Origin: Carnobacterium_B sp040274945 | GTDB lineage: Bacteria > Bacillota > Bacilli > Lactobacillales > Carnobacteriaceae | DNA: 64,000 bases | Assembly (NCBI RefSeq): GCF_040274945.1 | Contig: NZ_JBEMAR010000006.1 | Span: forward strand, 124,001 to 188,000 | Direction: 5' to 3' | Part shown: positions 57,740 through 64,000 of the stretch, piece after piece | Numbering within the stretch: position 1 is the stretch's first letter | Layout: each line of letters starts with the position of its first letter | Position numbers and translations under genes: made by a program | The notes under the pieces: model-generated | What the model was told of the DNA's origin: nothing | Seen by the model: the letters and a program-made list of their open reading frames with translations, nothing else | The model's database searches: none

Positions 57740-58558
57740 ATGAAAATAAAAAGAAGTGAACGATTGATCGACATAACGCGTTATATGTTGGAGCGACCGC
57801 ATACGTTAGTGCCACTTACCTATTTTGCGAACCGTTACGACTCTGCTAAATCTTCTATTAGTGAAGATTTAAGTATCGTGAAAAAGACATTTAGAGAACG
57901 AGGCACAGGAACTTTGGAAACAGTCCCTGGAGCAGCAGGAGGGGTACGCTACATACCCGAAATTGCAGAAGATGAAGCTGAAGAATTTGCAAAAGAAATG
58001 TGTGAACGTTTATCTGAATCAGATCGGTTACTACCAGGTGGATATGTTTATTTATCTGATTTACTTGGACAACCAAGTGTTTTACGTCAAGTTGGAAAAA
58101 TTATTGCAACGAAGTATTTAGAACAACCTATTGATGCTGTAATGACAGTAGCAACAAAAGGGGTTCCAATTGCTCAAGCAGTGTCAACATACTTGAATGT
58201 ACCATTTGTTATTGTACGTAGGGATTCTAAAATAACAGAAGGTTCTACTGTAAGTGTGAATTATGTTTCTGGATCATCTGATCGTGTTGAAAAGATGGAA
58301 TTATCTAAACGCAGCTTGAGACGTGGATCTCGAGTATTGATTGTAGATGACTTCATGAAAGGCGGAGGTACCGTTAACGGTATGAAGAGTTTGATTGAAG
58401 AGTTTGAAGCAGAGCTAGTGGGCATCACAGTTTTTGCTGAATCTACTTTTAGTGGCAATAGAATGGTAGATGAGTATACATCACTTTTATGTGTAGATGA
58501 AGTGAACGTTCGTGAAAAAACAATTCATGTACAACCAGGAAATTATTTTACCAAATAA
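57740..58558 (+). CDS. purR: Purine operon regulator PurR
   Basis: 272 residues. N-terminal winged helix (RSERLIDITRYMLERPHTLV, ANRYDSAKSSISEDLSIV) and a C-terminal type I PRTase fold with the PRPP loop VLIVDDFMKGGGTVNGM. This is a Firmicute repressor that responds to PRPP. The ATG at 57740 has AAGGTG six bases before it. It is followed by a terminator and glmU; yabJ and spoVG, present here in Bacillus, are absent. Confidence 0.95.
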   Translation: MKIKRSERLIDITRYMLERPHTLVPLTYFANRYDSAKSSISEDLSIVKKTFRERGTGTLETVPGAAGGVRYIPEIAEDEAEEFAKEMCERLSESDRLLPGGYVYLSDLLGQPSVLRQVGKIIATKYLEQPIDAVMTVATKGVPIAQAVSTYLNVPFVIVRRDSKITEGSTVSVNYVSGSSDRVEKMELSKRSLRRGSRVLIVDDFMKGGGTVNGMKSLIEEFEAELVGITVFAESTFSGNRMVDEYTSLLCVDEVNVREKTIHVQPGNYFTK

Positions 58559-58612
58559 AAAAATAGCGAGGATAAAGGTGAATCTAGTACCTTTGTCCTC
58601 GCTATTTTTAGT
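58557..58612 (+). terminator. Terminator after purR
   Basis: Long stem AAATAGCGAGGATAAAGGT with complement (one mismatch), then T5. Confidence 0.9.
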
Positions 58613-58676
58613 CGGTGTTTTCTTTCTTATAGTTAATTTGTAACAGAAGGGTAACCTATCCAATCCACATTACTTC

Positions 58677-58705
58677 TTGAAAACTGATTATGTATAAGCT
58701 ATCAT
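58677..58705 (+). promoter_or_regulatory. Promoter of glmU
   Basis: TTGAAA, 17-base spacer, TATCAT. Confidence 0.65.
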
Positions 58706-58799
58706 AAATTAGGAGACTTTGTAGTAAAAAAGTCTTAGCTTAATTAAACTAAAATGAACAATAAAAAAAGAAGAACAAAATGAGATAGGAGTTTATATA

Positions 58800-60167
58800 A
58801 TGCCACAACGTTACGCAGTGATATTAGCAGCAGGACAAGGTTCAAGAATGAAATCTAAGTTGTACAAAGTGTTGCACCCGGTTGCAGGTAAACCAATGGT
58901 TGGACATGTAGTGAGTCAAGTTGAAGCTGTAGGTGCAGATAAAATTGTAACAATCGTTGGAGTGGGCGCTGAGAAAGTAAAAGATTATCTTGGTTCGCGT
59001 TCTGAATATGCTATTCAGTCTGAACAATTGGGAACAGGACATGCTGTTATCCAAGCTGAAGAACTATTAAAAGATAAAGAAGGAACGACATTGGTTATTT
59101 GTGGAGATACACCACTTCTAACTGCTGAAACATTAGCACATTTATTTGATAATCATCAAGAACAAGGGGCAAAAGCAACTATTTTAACGGCACATGCAGA
59201 AAATCCTACTGGATATGGTCGAGTGATTCGTAATGAATTAGGAAATGTCGAAAAAATAGTGGAACAAAAAGATGCGAGCCCAGAAGAACTACAAGTACAA
59301 GAAATCAATACTGGAACCTATTGTTTTGATAATCAATTATTATTTGAAGCTCTTAAACAAGTTGGGAATGATAATGTTCAAGGTGAGTACTACTTACCAG
59401 ATGTAATTGAAATATTAAAAAAACAAGAATACGTCGTTTCGGCTTATAAAATGGACAATGAAGAAGAAGCGTTAGGTGTAAATGATCGGGTTGCTTTAGC
59501 TGAAGCAACAAAATTAATGCGAAGCCGTATCAATAAAAAACATATGCAAAATGGGGTTACCTTTATTGACCCGGCAACAACGTATATTGATAGTGAAGTC
59601 GAAATTGGTTCGGATACGCTTATTGAAGCAGGTGTCAGTCTTAAAGGGACTACCGCTATTGGAGAAGATTGTTTTGTTGGTTCAAATTCTGAAATTTCAA
59701 ATAGCAAAATTGGTAACAATGTTCGTATAACAAGTTCCACTATTAAAGATTCTGAGATGTCTGCTAACAGCAACATTGGACCTTACAGTCACTTGCGTCC
59801 AAATAGCAAAATTGGAGATTCAGTTCATATTGGAAACTTTGTTGAAGTCAAAAATGCGACAATTGCGGAAGATACTAAAGTAGGGCATTTAACGTATATT
59901 GGTGATGCTGATTTAGGGAAAAATATTAACATAGGTTGCGGTACTATCTTTGTTAATTATGATGGAAAAAATAAACATCGTACAACTGTTGGAGATAATG
60001 TATTTATAGGCTGTAACGCTAACTTGGTTGCACCCTTAACAATCGAAGAGAATGTTTACATTGCTGCGGGTTCAACGATAACTAAAGATGTACCTACTGA
60101 ATCACTTGCGATTGCACGTGCTCGTCAAGAGAACAAACTGAACTATTTTGACCGTTTGCCACATTAA
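58800..60167 (+). CDS. glmU: Bifunctional UDP-GlcNAc pyrophosphorylase / glucosamine-1-phosphate acetyltransferase
   Basis: 455 residues. The N-terminal pyrophosphorylase starts AVILAAGQGSRMKSKLYKVL and has CGDTPLLT. The C-terminal left-handed beta helix (EIGSDTLIEAGVSLKG, IGNFVEVKNATIAEDTKVGH, GCGTIFVNYDGKNKHRT) carries the acetyltransferase. Supplies UDP-GlcNAc for cell wall and, in this genome, for the PgaC-type polymer. Site GAGATAGGAG. Confidence 0.97.
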   Translation: MPQRYAVILAAGQGSRMKSKLYKVLHPVAGKPMVGHVVSQVEAVGADKIVTIVGVGAEKVKDYLGSRSEYAIQSEQLGTGHAVIQAEELLKDKEGTTLVICGDTPLLTAETLAHLFDNHQEQGAKATILTAHAENPTGYGRVIRNELGNVEKIVEQKDASPEELQVQEINTGTYCFDNQLLFEALKQVGNDNVQGEYYLPDVIEILKKQEYVVSAYKMDNEEEALGVNDRVALAEATKLMRSRINKKHMQNGVTFIDPATTYIDSEVEIGSDTLIEAGVSLKGTTAIGEDCFVGSNSEISNSKIGNNVRITSSTIKDSEMSANSNIGPYSHLRPNSKIGDSVHIGNFVEVKNATIAEDTKVGHLTYIGDADLGKNINIGCGTIFVNYDGKNKHRTTVGDNVFIGCNANLVAPLTIEENVYIAAGSTITKDVPTESLAIARARQENKLNYFDRLPH

Positions 60168-60193
60168 AAATTGAATAAAAACTCTTTAAATAC

Positions 60194-60222
60194 TTGATTT
60201 TCAGGTGAGAAGTATCTACTAT
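60194..60222 (+). promoter_or_regulatory. Promoter of prs
   Basis: TTGATT, 17-base spacer, TACTAT, about 50 bases before prs. Confidence 0.55.
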
Positions 60223-60272
60223 TAATATGATATGAAGTAAATAATTTGTAAATAAAGAAAGTGGAGGTCACT

Positions 60273-61262
60273 ATGTCAGAACAATATTTTGATCCAAAGT
60301 TAAAGATTTTTGCATTAAACTCAAATAAACCATTAGCGGAAAAAATCGCTAAATCGGTAGGAGTAGAATTAGGAAAACTATCTGTGGATCAATTCAGCGA
60401 CGGAGAAATTAGAATCAATATTGAAGAAAGCATTCGCGGAGCACATGTTTATATCATCCAATCAACATCTAGCCCCGTAAATGACAACTTAATGGAACTA
60501 TTGATTATGATCGATGCTTTAAAACGTGCAAGTGCATCAACAGTTAATATTGTTATGCCTTACTATGGTTATGCAAGACAAGACCGCAAAGCTCGTTCTA
60601 GAGAACCCATTACTGCAAAACTTGTTGCTAATATGATTACAGCTGCTGGAGCAGATCGTATGCTGACATTAGACCTACATGCTGCTCAAATCCAAGGCTT
60701 TTTCAATATGCCTGTTGACCACTTGGTAGGTGCCCCTCTTTTAGCAAATTATTTCTTAACACAAGGAATCGTTACGGAGGCAGAAGACGTAGTTGTTGTT
60801 TCACCAGATCATGGTGGCGTAACACGTGCGCGTAAACTAGCTGAGTTCTTAAAAGCTCCAATTGCTATTATTGACAAACGTCGTCCTAAAGCGAATGTGG
60901 CGGAAGTTATGAACATTATTGGAAACGTAGAAGGCAAAAAATGTATCTTGATTGATGATATGATTGATACTGCTGGTACGATTACGTTAGCTGCTCAAGC
61001 TCTTTCAGAAGCAGGAGCTACTGAAGTTTATGCATGCTGTACACATCCTGTTTTATCAGGTCCAGCCATTGAACGCATTCAAAATTCAGCAATCAAACAA
61101 TTGATTGTTACAGATTCAATTTATCTTCCTGAAGATAAAAAAATCGACAAGATTGTTGAAGTAAGTGTCAGCACTTTACTGGGTAATGCAATTACGCGTA
61201 TCCATGAAAATAGATCTGTTAGTCCTTTATTTGAAAAAAAATATACAGGTGTAATAGACTAA
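60273..61262 (+). CDS. prs: Ribose-phosphate pyrophosphokinase
   Basis: Makes PRPP from ribose-5-phosphate and ATP for purines, pyrimidines, His and NAD. The 329-residue class I enzyme has FALNSNKPLAEKIAKSVGVE, the flexible loop YGYARQDRKARSREP, LDLHAAQIQGFF and the PRPP-binding ILIDDMIDTAGT. The ATG at 60273 has GGAGG. PRPP is also the effector of PurR encoded nearby. Confidence 0.97.
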   Translation: MSEQYFDPKLKIFALNSNKPLAEKIAKSVGVELGKLSVDQFSDGEIRINIEESIRGAHVYIIQSTSSPVNDNLMELLIMIDALKRASASTVNIVMPYYGYARQDRKARSREPITAKLVANMITAAGADRMLTLDLHAAQIQGFFNMPVDHLVGAPLLANYFLTQGIVTEAEDVVVVSPDHGGVTRARKLAEFLKAPIAIIDKRRPKANVAEVMNIIGNVEGKKCILIDDMIDTAGTITLAAQALSEAGATEVYACCTHPVLSGPAIERIQNSAIKQLIVTDSIYLPEDKKIDKIVEVSVSTLLGNAITRIHENRSVSPLFEKKYTGVID

Positions 61263-61294
61263 GTTAACAGATTTTATGCTCAAATGAATTGAAG

Positions 61295-61336
61295 AAATGT
61301 GATAAGGAAAAAGAAGTTTTCTTATCACATTTTTTG
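61295..61336 (+). terminator. Terminator after prs
   Basis: AAATGTGATAAG with complement CTTATCACATTT, then T3G; 14-base loop. Confidence 0.85.
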
Positions 61337-61441
61337 TTGTAAAAGAGAGAGTCAACTAGTCTATTACCAAACTACTTCAAGTACACTATCCTTAACGCAT
61401 TAGCTTCTTAGTAAAAATTCAGAGAAGTGGAGTCAAAAGAT

Positions 61442-61873
61442 ATGAAAAAATTTAAAGATCAATTAGAATTGGTTCGTCCTTTTGATGGTATAATTATTAT
61501 TCTGTTATTACTAGGATCATTCATACCACTTATTATCTTTGGTCAATCTACAAAAAATCTAGATGAAAATAGTTCTATTTATGCCGTAGTGTCTATTGAT
61601 GGTGAACCAGTTAAAGAAATAGAATTAACAGAAGATACCCCTCAAGAAACGTTTACTTTTTATCCAGCAGAAGGACAATACAATATTGTTGAAGTTGATG
61701 GAACGAAAATTCGTAATAAAGAAGACAACAGTCCAGACCAAATTGCTGTAAAAACAGGTTGGATCAGTAAACCTGGTGAAACGGCAATTTGTCTACCACA
61801 TAAATTGATTATTGAAATCAAAGCTAAGGATTCTTTAAATGAAACGGATGATGATGTGATTGTTCCGCTTTAA
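61442..61873 (+). CDS. NusG domain II-containing membrane-anchored protein
   Basis: 143 residues. One N-terminal membrane helix (GIIIILLLLGSFIPLIIFG), then an outside domain with IYAVVSIDGEPVKEIELT, YNIVEVDGTKIRNKEDNSP and IAVKTGWISKPGETAICLPH, which matches the small NusG_II proteins found in Firmicutes. Role unknown; often near RnfG/NqrC-like or isoprenoid genes in other species. Start at ATG 61442, with GGAG nine bases up; the GTG at 61427 is too close to it. Flanked by terminators. Confidence 0.85.
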   Translation: MKKFKDQLELVRPFDGIIIILLLLGSFIPLIIFGQSTKNLDENSSIYAVVSIDGEPVKEIELTEDTPQETFTFYPAEGQYNIVEVDGTKIRNKEDNSPDQIAVKTGWISKPGETAICLPHKLIIEIKAKDSLNETDDDVIVPL

Positions 61874-61922
61874 AAAATAGTTCACAACGAATGAATAATA
61901 GTCGTTGTGAACTATTTTTTTA
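61873..61922 (+). terminator. Terminator after the NusG-II gene
   Basis: AAATAGTTCACAACGA with complement, 11-base loop, T7. Confidence 0.9.
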
Positions 61923-61982
61923 TGCAATTAAATAACTTTTTATGTATATTAAGTGTTTAAAAAGAGGTGAAACTGTATTAAT

Positions 61983-62020
61983 TTGCAAATTAATGCGTAT
62001 AGAAGTATACTATACGCATT
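61983..62020 (+). promoter_or_regulatory. Promoter of pepV with perfect inverted repeat
   Basis: TTGCAA (61983-61988), 17-base spacer, TATACT (62006-62011). A perfect 10-base inverted repeat, AATGCGTATA (61992-62001) and TATACGCATT (62011-62020), straddles the -10. A repressor site is likely. Confidence 0.7.
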
Positions 62021-62063
62021 ATCTAATGGATTAAAAAACTTAAAAGTGAGAAGGAGTTAGGGT

Positions 62064-63407
62064 ATGGATTCTATGATTAAAGAAGTACATAAAAAAGAAA
62101 GTCTTTTGGCCTTGCAAAAATTAATTGCTATACCATCTGTGAATACATCAGATGGTACGACGAACCCACCTTTTGGTCAAGGAATTGCAGATAGTTTAGA
62201 AGAAATTTTAACGATTTGTACGAGTTTAGGAATGTCCACATTTAGCGATCCTAAAGGTTTTTATGGTTATGCTGATTATGGTCAAGGAGAAGAATTGGTT
62301 GGAATCCTATGTCATTTAGATGTGGTTCCTGAAGGGAATCTATCCTTATGGAAAACCGATCCTTTTGAAGGTGTAGTGAAGGATGGTATTATCTATGGTC
62401 GTGGAAGTCAAGACGATAAGGGGCCTACAATTGCTGCGCTGTATGCGTTTAAAGCAGTGGTTGATGCAGATTTGACTTTTAATAAACGGATTCGTTTTAT
62501 ATTTGGGACAGATGAAGAAACCCTTTGGCGTTGTATGGATCAGTACAACTTGAACGAAGAAGCACCTACAATGGGCTTTGTTCCTGATGGTGTCTTTCCT
62601 TTAACGTACGCAGAAAAAGGGTTGTTGCAGGCTAAGTTAATAGGACCTGGAAGTAAGGATCTTGTTTTACATTGTGGTGAAGCATCAAATGTTGTTCCGG
62701 GAAAAGCAAGCTATACCGGTCAAGATGCAAACGAAATTGCCGAAACCTTAAAAGAATTAGAAACAGATTATGTATTATCTAATCAAACGGTTACTGTAAA
62801 TGGAAAAGCTGTTCATGCAAGTACAGCTGAAATTGGAATTAATGCTATAAATAAATTAGCTCAAGGTTTAACCGCTCATTACGCTCACCCGGCAGTAAAA
62901 TTTCTAGCGGAAAAAGTTGCAAATGAAACAAATGGCTTTAGTATCTTTGGAGAAGTTAAAGACGCGTTAACTGGAGAACTAACCTTTAATGTAGGTAGTA
63001 TTCACATAGATGAAGCAGGTTCTGAAATTGTTTTAGACTTACGAATTCCTGTTAAGTACACAATAGAAGATATGGCTTCACTGTTGGAGAAAACAGCCAA
63101 TGAATACAAATTGATTTATGAAGAATACGACGCTGTTCCATCATTGTATATTCCGAAAGAAAGTCCGCTCGTTCAAACGTTAATGGCTATTTATCGTGAT
63201 AAAACAGGTGACTTAACTGAGCCGACTACTAGTGGCGGAGCAACCTATGCTCGGAAAATGACCAATATGGTAGCTTTTGGTGCTCACTTCCCATATACAA
63301 AAAGCCTAGCTCATCAAGAGAATGAAGGAATGAAATTAGAAGAGTTTTATTTGGCGATGGACATTTATGCAGAAACAATTGCTCAATTGTGTTGTGAAGA
63401 CTTCTAA
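62064..63407 (+). CDS. pepV: M20-family dipeptidase PepV
   Basis: 447-residue zinc aminopeptidase acting on dipeptides such as beta-Ala-His type substrates. Metal and active-site residues: VGILCHLDVVPEG, IYGRGSQDDKGPTIAALY (Asp), FIFGTDEETLWRCMDQY (Glu-Glu), PDGVFPLTYAEKG and GATYARKMTNMVAFGAHFP (His). The lid domain includes VNGKAVHASTAEIG. Central to peptide nutrition in lactic acid bacteria. AAGGAG precedes the ATG. Confidence 0.95.
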   Translation: MDSMIKEVHKKESLLALQKLIAIPSVNTSDGTTNPPFGQGIADSLEEILTICTSLGMSTFSDPKGFYGYADYGQGEELVGILCHLDVVPEGNLSLWKTDPFEGVVKDGIIYGRGSQDDKGPTIAALYAFKAVVDADLTFNKRIRFIFGTDEETLWRCMDQYNLNEEAPTMGFVPDGVFPLTYAEKGLLQAKLIGPGSKDLVLHCGEASNVVPGKASYTGQDANEIAETLKELETDYVLSNQTVTVNGKAVHASTAEIGINAINKLAQGLTAHYAHPAVKFLAEKVANETNGFSIFGEVKDALTGELTFNVGSIHIDEAGSEIVLDLRIPVKYTIEDMASLLEKTANEYKLIYEEYDAVPSLYIPKESPLVQTLMAIYRDKTGDLTEPTTSGGATYARKMTNMVAFGAHFPYTKSLAHQENEGMKLEEFYLAMDIYAETIAQLCCEDF

Positions 63408-63435
63408 AGATCGTTAATAAAAAACTTTATCATAA

Positions 63436-63470
63436 AAAAACAGGACTAGTTTTATGCTAGTCCTGTTTTT
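63436..63470. terminator. Bidirectional terminator between pepV and ldh
   Basis: AAAAACAGGACTAG with its complement, seven-base loop, A and T tracts on both sides. Confidence 0.9.
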
Positions 63471-63487
63471 TAAATTAAAAATGCTTA

Positions 63488-64000
63488 TTAATTTTCTTTT
63501 TCCAATGCTTCAAAAGCATCAGCAGTGACTTTTTTTAATGTAGATGCAGATAAATTCATTTTATCCATTTCAGAATCATTTAATGGAATCTCGATAACAC
63601 GTTGGATTCCTTGTCTGTTAATGATTGCTGGAGCACCAATGTATACATCTTTTTGTCCATATTCTCCGTTTAAGTAAACTGAAAGAGGCAATACAGCATT
63701 TTCATCATTAAAGATGGCTTTTGTAATCCGAGCAAGAGATACAGCAATACCGTAGAATGTAGCACCCTTTTTCTGAATAATATTGTATGCAGAATCTCTT
63801 ACGCTAAAGAAAACATCGACAAGAGCTTGTTCATCAGTATTTGGATTATCTTTGATCCACTCAGTGACGCTAAGTCCAGCAATGTTTGCATGAGACCATA
63901 CAGGGAACTCTGTATCTCCGTGTTCACCTAAAATGTAACTATGAACGTTACGTGTATCAACGCCAGTTAGTTCAGCGATAGCCTGACGGAAACGAGCTGT
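63488..64000 (-). CDS. ldh: L-lactate dehydrogenase, 3' part
   Basis: Reduces pyruvate to L-lactate with NADH, the main fermentation step. The window holds the C-terminal 170 codons and the start lies outside. LGEHGDTEFPVWSHANIAG contains the catalytic His. YGIAVSLARITKAIFNDENA and LPLSVYLNGEYGQKDVYIGA follow, as in bacterial L-LDHs, ending AFEALEKEN. The TTG inside LPLSVY is an internal Leu codon, not a start. No frameshift seen. Confidence 0.95.
   Translation of the reverse strand, partial: TARFRQAIAELTGVDTRNVHSYILGEHGDTEFPVWSHANIAGLSVTEWIKDNPNTDEQALVDVFFSVRDSAYNIIQKKGATFYGIAVSLARITKAIFNDENAVLPLSVYLNGEYGQKDVYIGAPAIINRQGIQRVIEIPLNDSEMDKMNLSASTLKKVTADAFEALEKEN

Noticed and set aside
1..64000. 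CRISPR array, prophage or tRNA genes
   Set aside because: No regularly spaced repeat array, phage structural genes or cloverleaf sequences were seen on reading both strands.

Overview
The window is AT-rich chromosomal DNA from a low-GC Gram-positive bacterium, most likely a lactic acid bacterium of the Carnobacterium/Enterococcus side of Lactobacillales. The evidence is AGGAGG-type ribosome sites with frequent TTG and GTG starts, a tyrosine T-box, L-lactate dehydrogenase, PepV dipeptidase, BglP/BglA sugar uptake, and the Firmicute order metG-tatD-rnmV-ksgA-veg-ispE ... purR-glmU-prs. The genus is an inference from overall feel, not from a marker gene. There are no rRNA or tRNA genes.

Layout. 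1-5.1 kb: guaC, an NAD(P)-binding protein, a hairpin repeat block, a zinc alcohol dehydrogenase and T-box-controlled tyrS. 5.1-7.6 kb: two small membrane proteins, a decayed nucleotidyltransferase gene and an intact IS30-family element. 7.7-12.3 kb: map and a beta-glucoside PTS operon behind a candidate attenuator. 12.4-31.7 kb is accessory: an exopolysaccharide synthase pair (PgaC with a frameshifted PgaD), a MarR/nitroreductase pair, oligopeptide-type permease genes with no ATPase, a SulP transporter, a MurE-like ligase, a split Imm5-like gene and many small membrane or secreted proteins. 31.8-37.3 kb: a second copy of an 85-87 residue helical protein, an HxlR/FrmA/FghA formaldehyde module and more orphan membrane proteins. 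37.5-41.3 kb: glycerate uptake and kinase with a CdaR regulator. 41.3-48.3 kb: VOC protein, flavin oxidoreductase, an amino-acid ABC transporter, DUF72 and a HAD phosphatase. 48.5-64 kb is the conserved housekeeping block, with a Zur-boxed zinc ABC transporter inserted between ispE and purR, then glmU, prs, a NusG-domain-II protein, pepV and the 3' part of ldh.

The most unusual signal is a promoter architecture shared by four sites (16.6, 23.5, 30.8 and 35.3 kb). Each has two tandem 21-bp repeats (ATGTAAACC...TGG.TGC) that end exactly 20 nt before a -10-like hexamer and precede orphan small membrane, lipoprotein or unknown genes. The 30.8 kb copy is a perfect 39-bp palindrome between divergent genes. 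This looks like a dispersed regulon of one activator, with geometry like LytTR-type sites. The regulator is not in the window.

A second pattern is gene decay confined to accessory genes. Frameshifts, nonsense codons or lost starts affect a nucleotidyltransferase, pgaD, a DUF2441-like gene, an OppB-like permease, an Imm5-like protein and a small secreted protein, while all of the housekeeping genes are intact.
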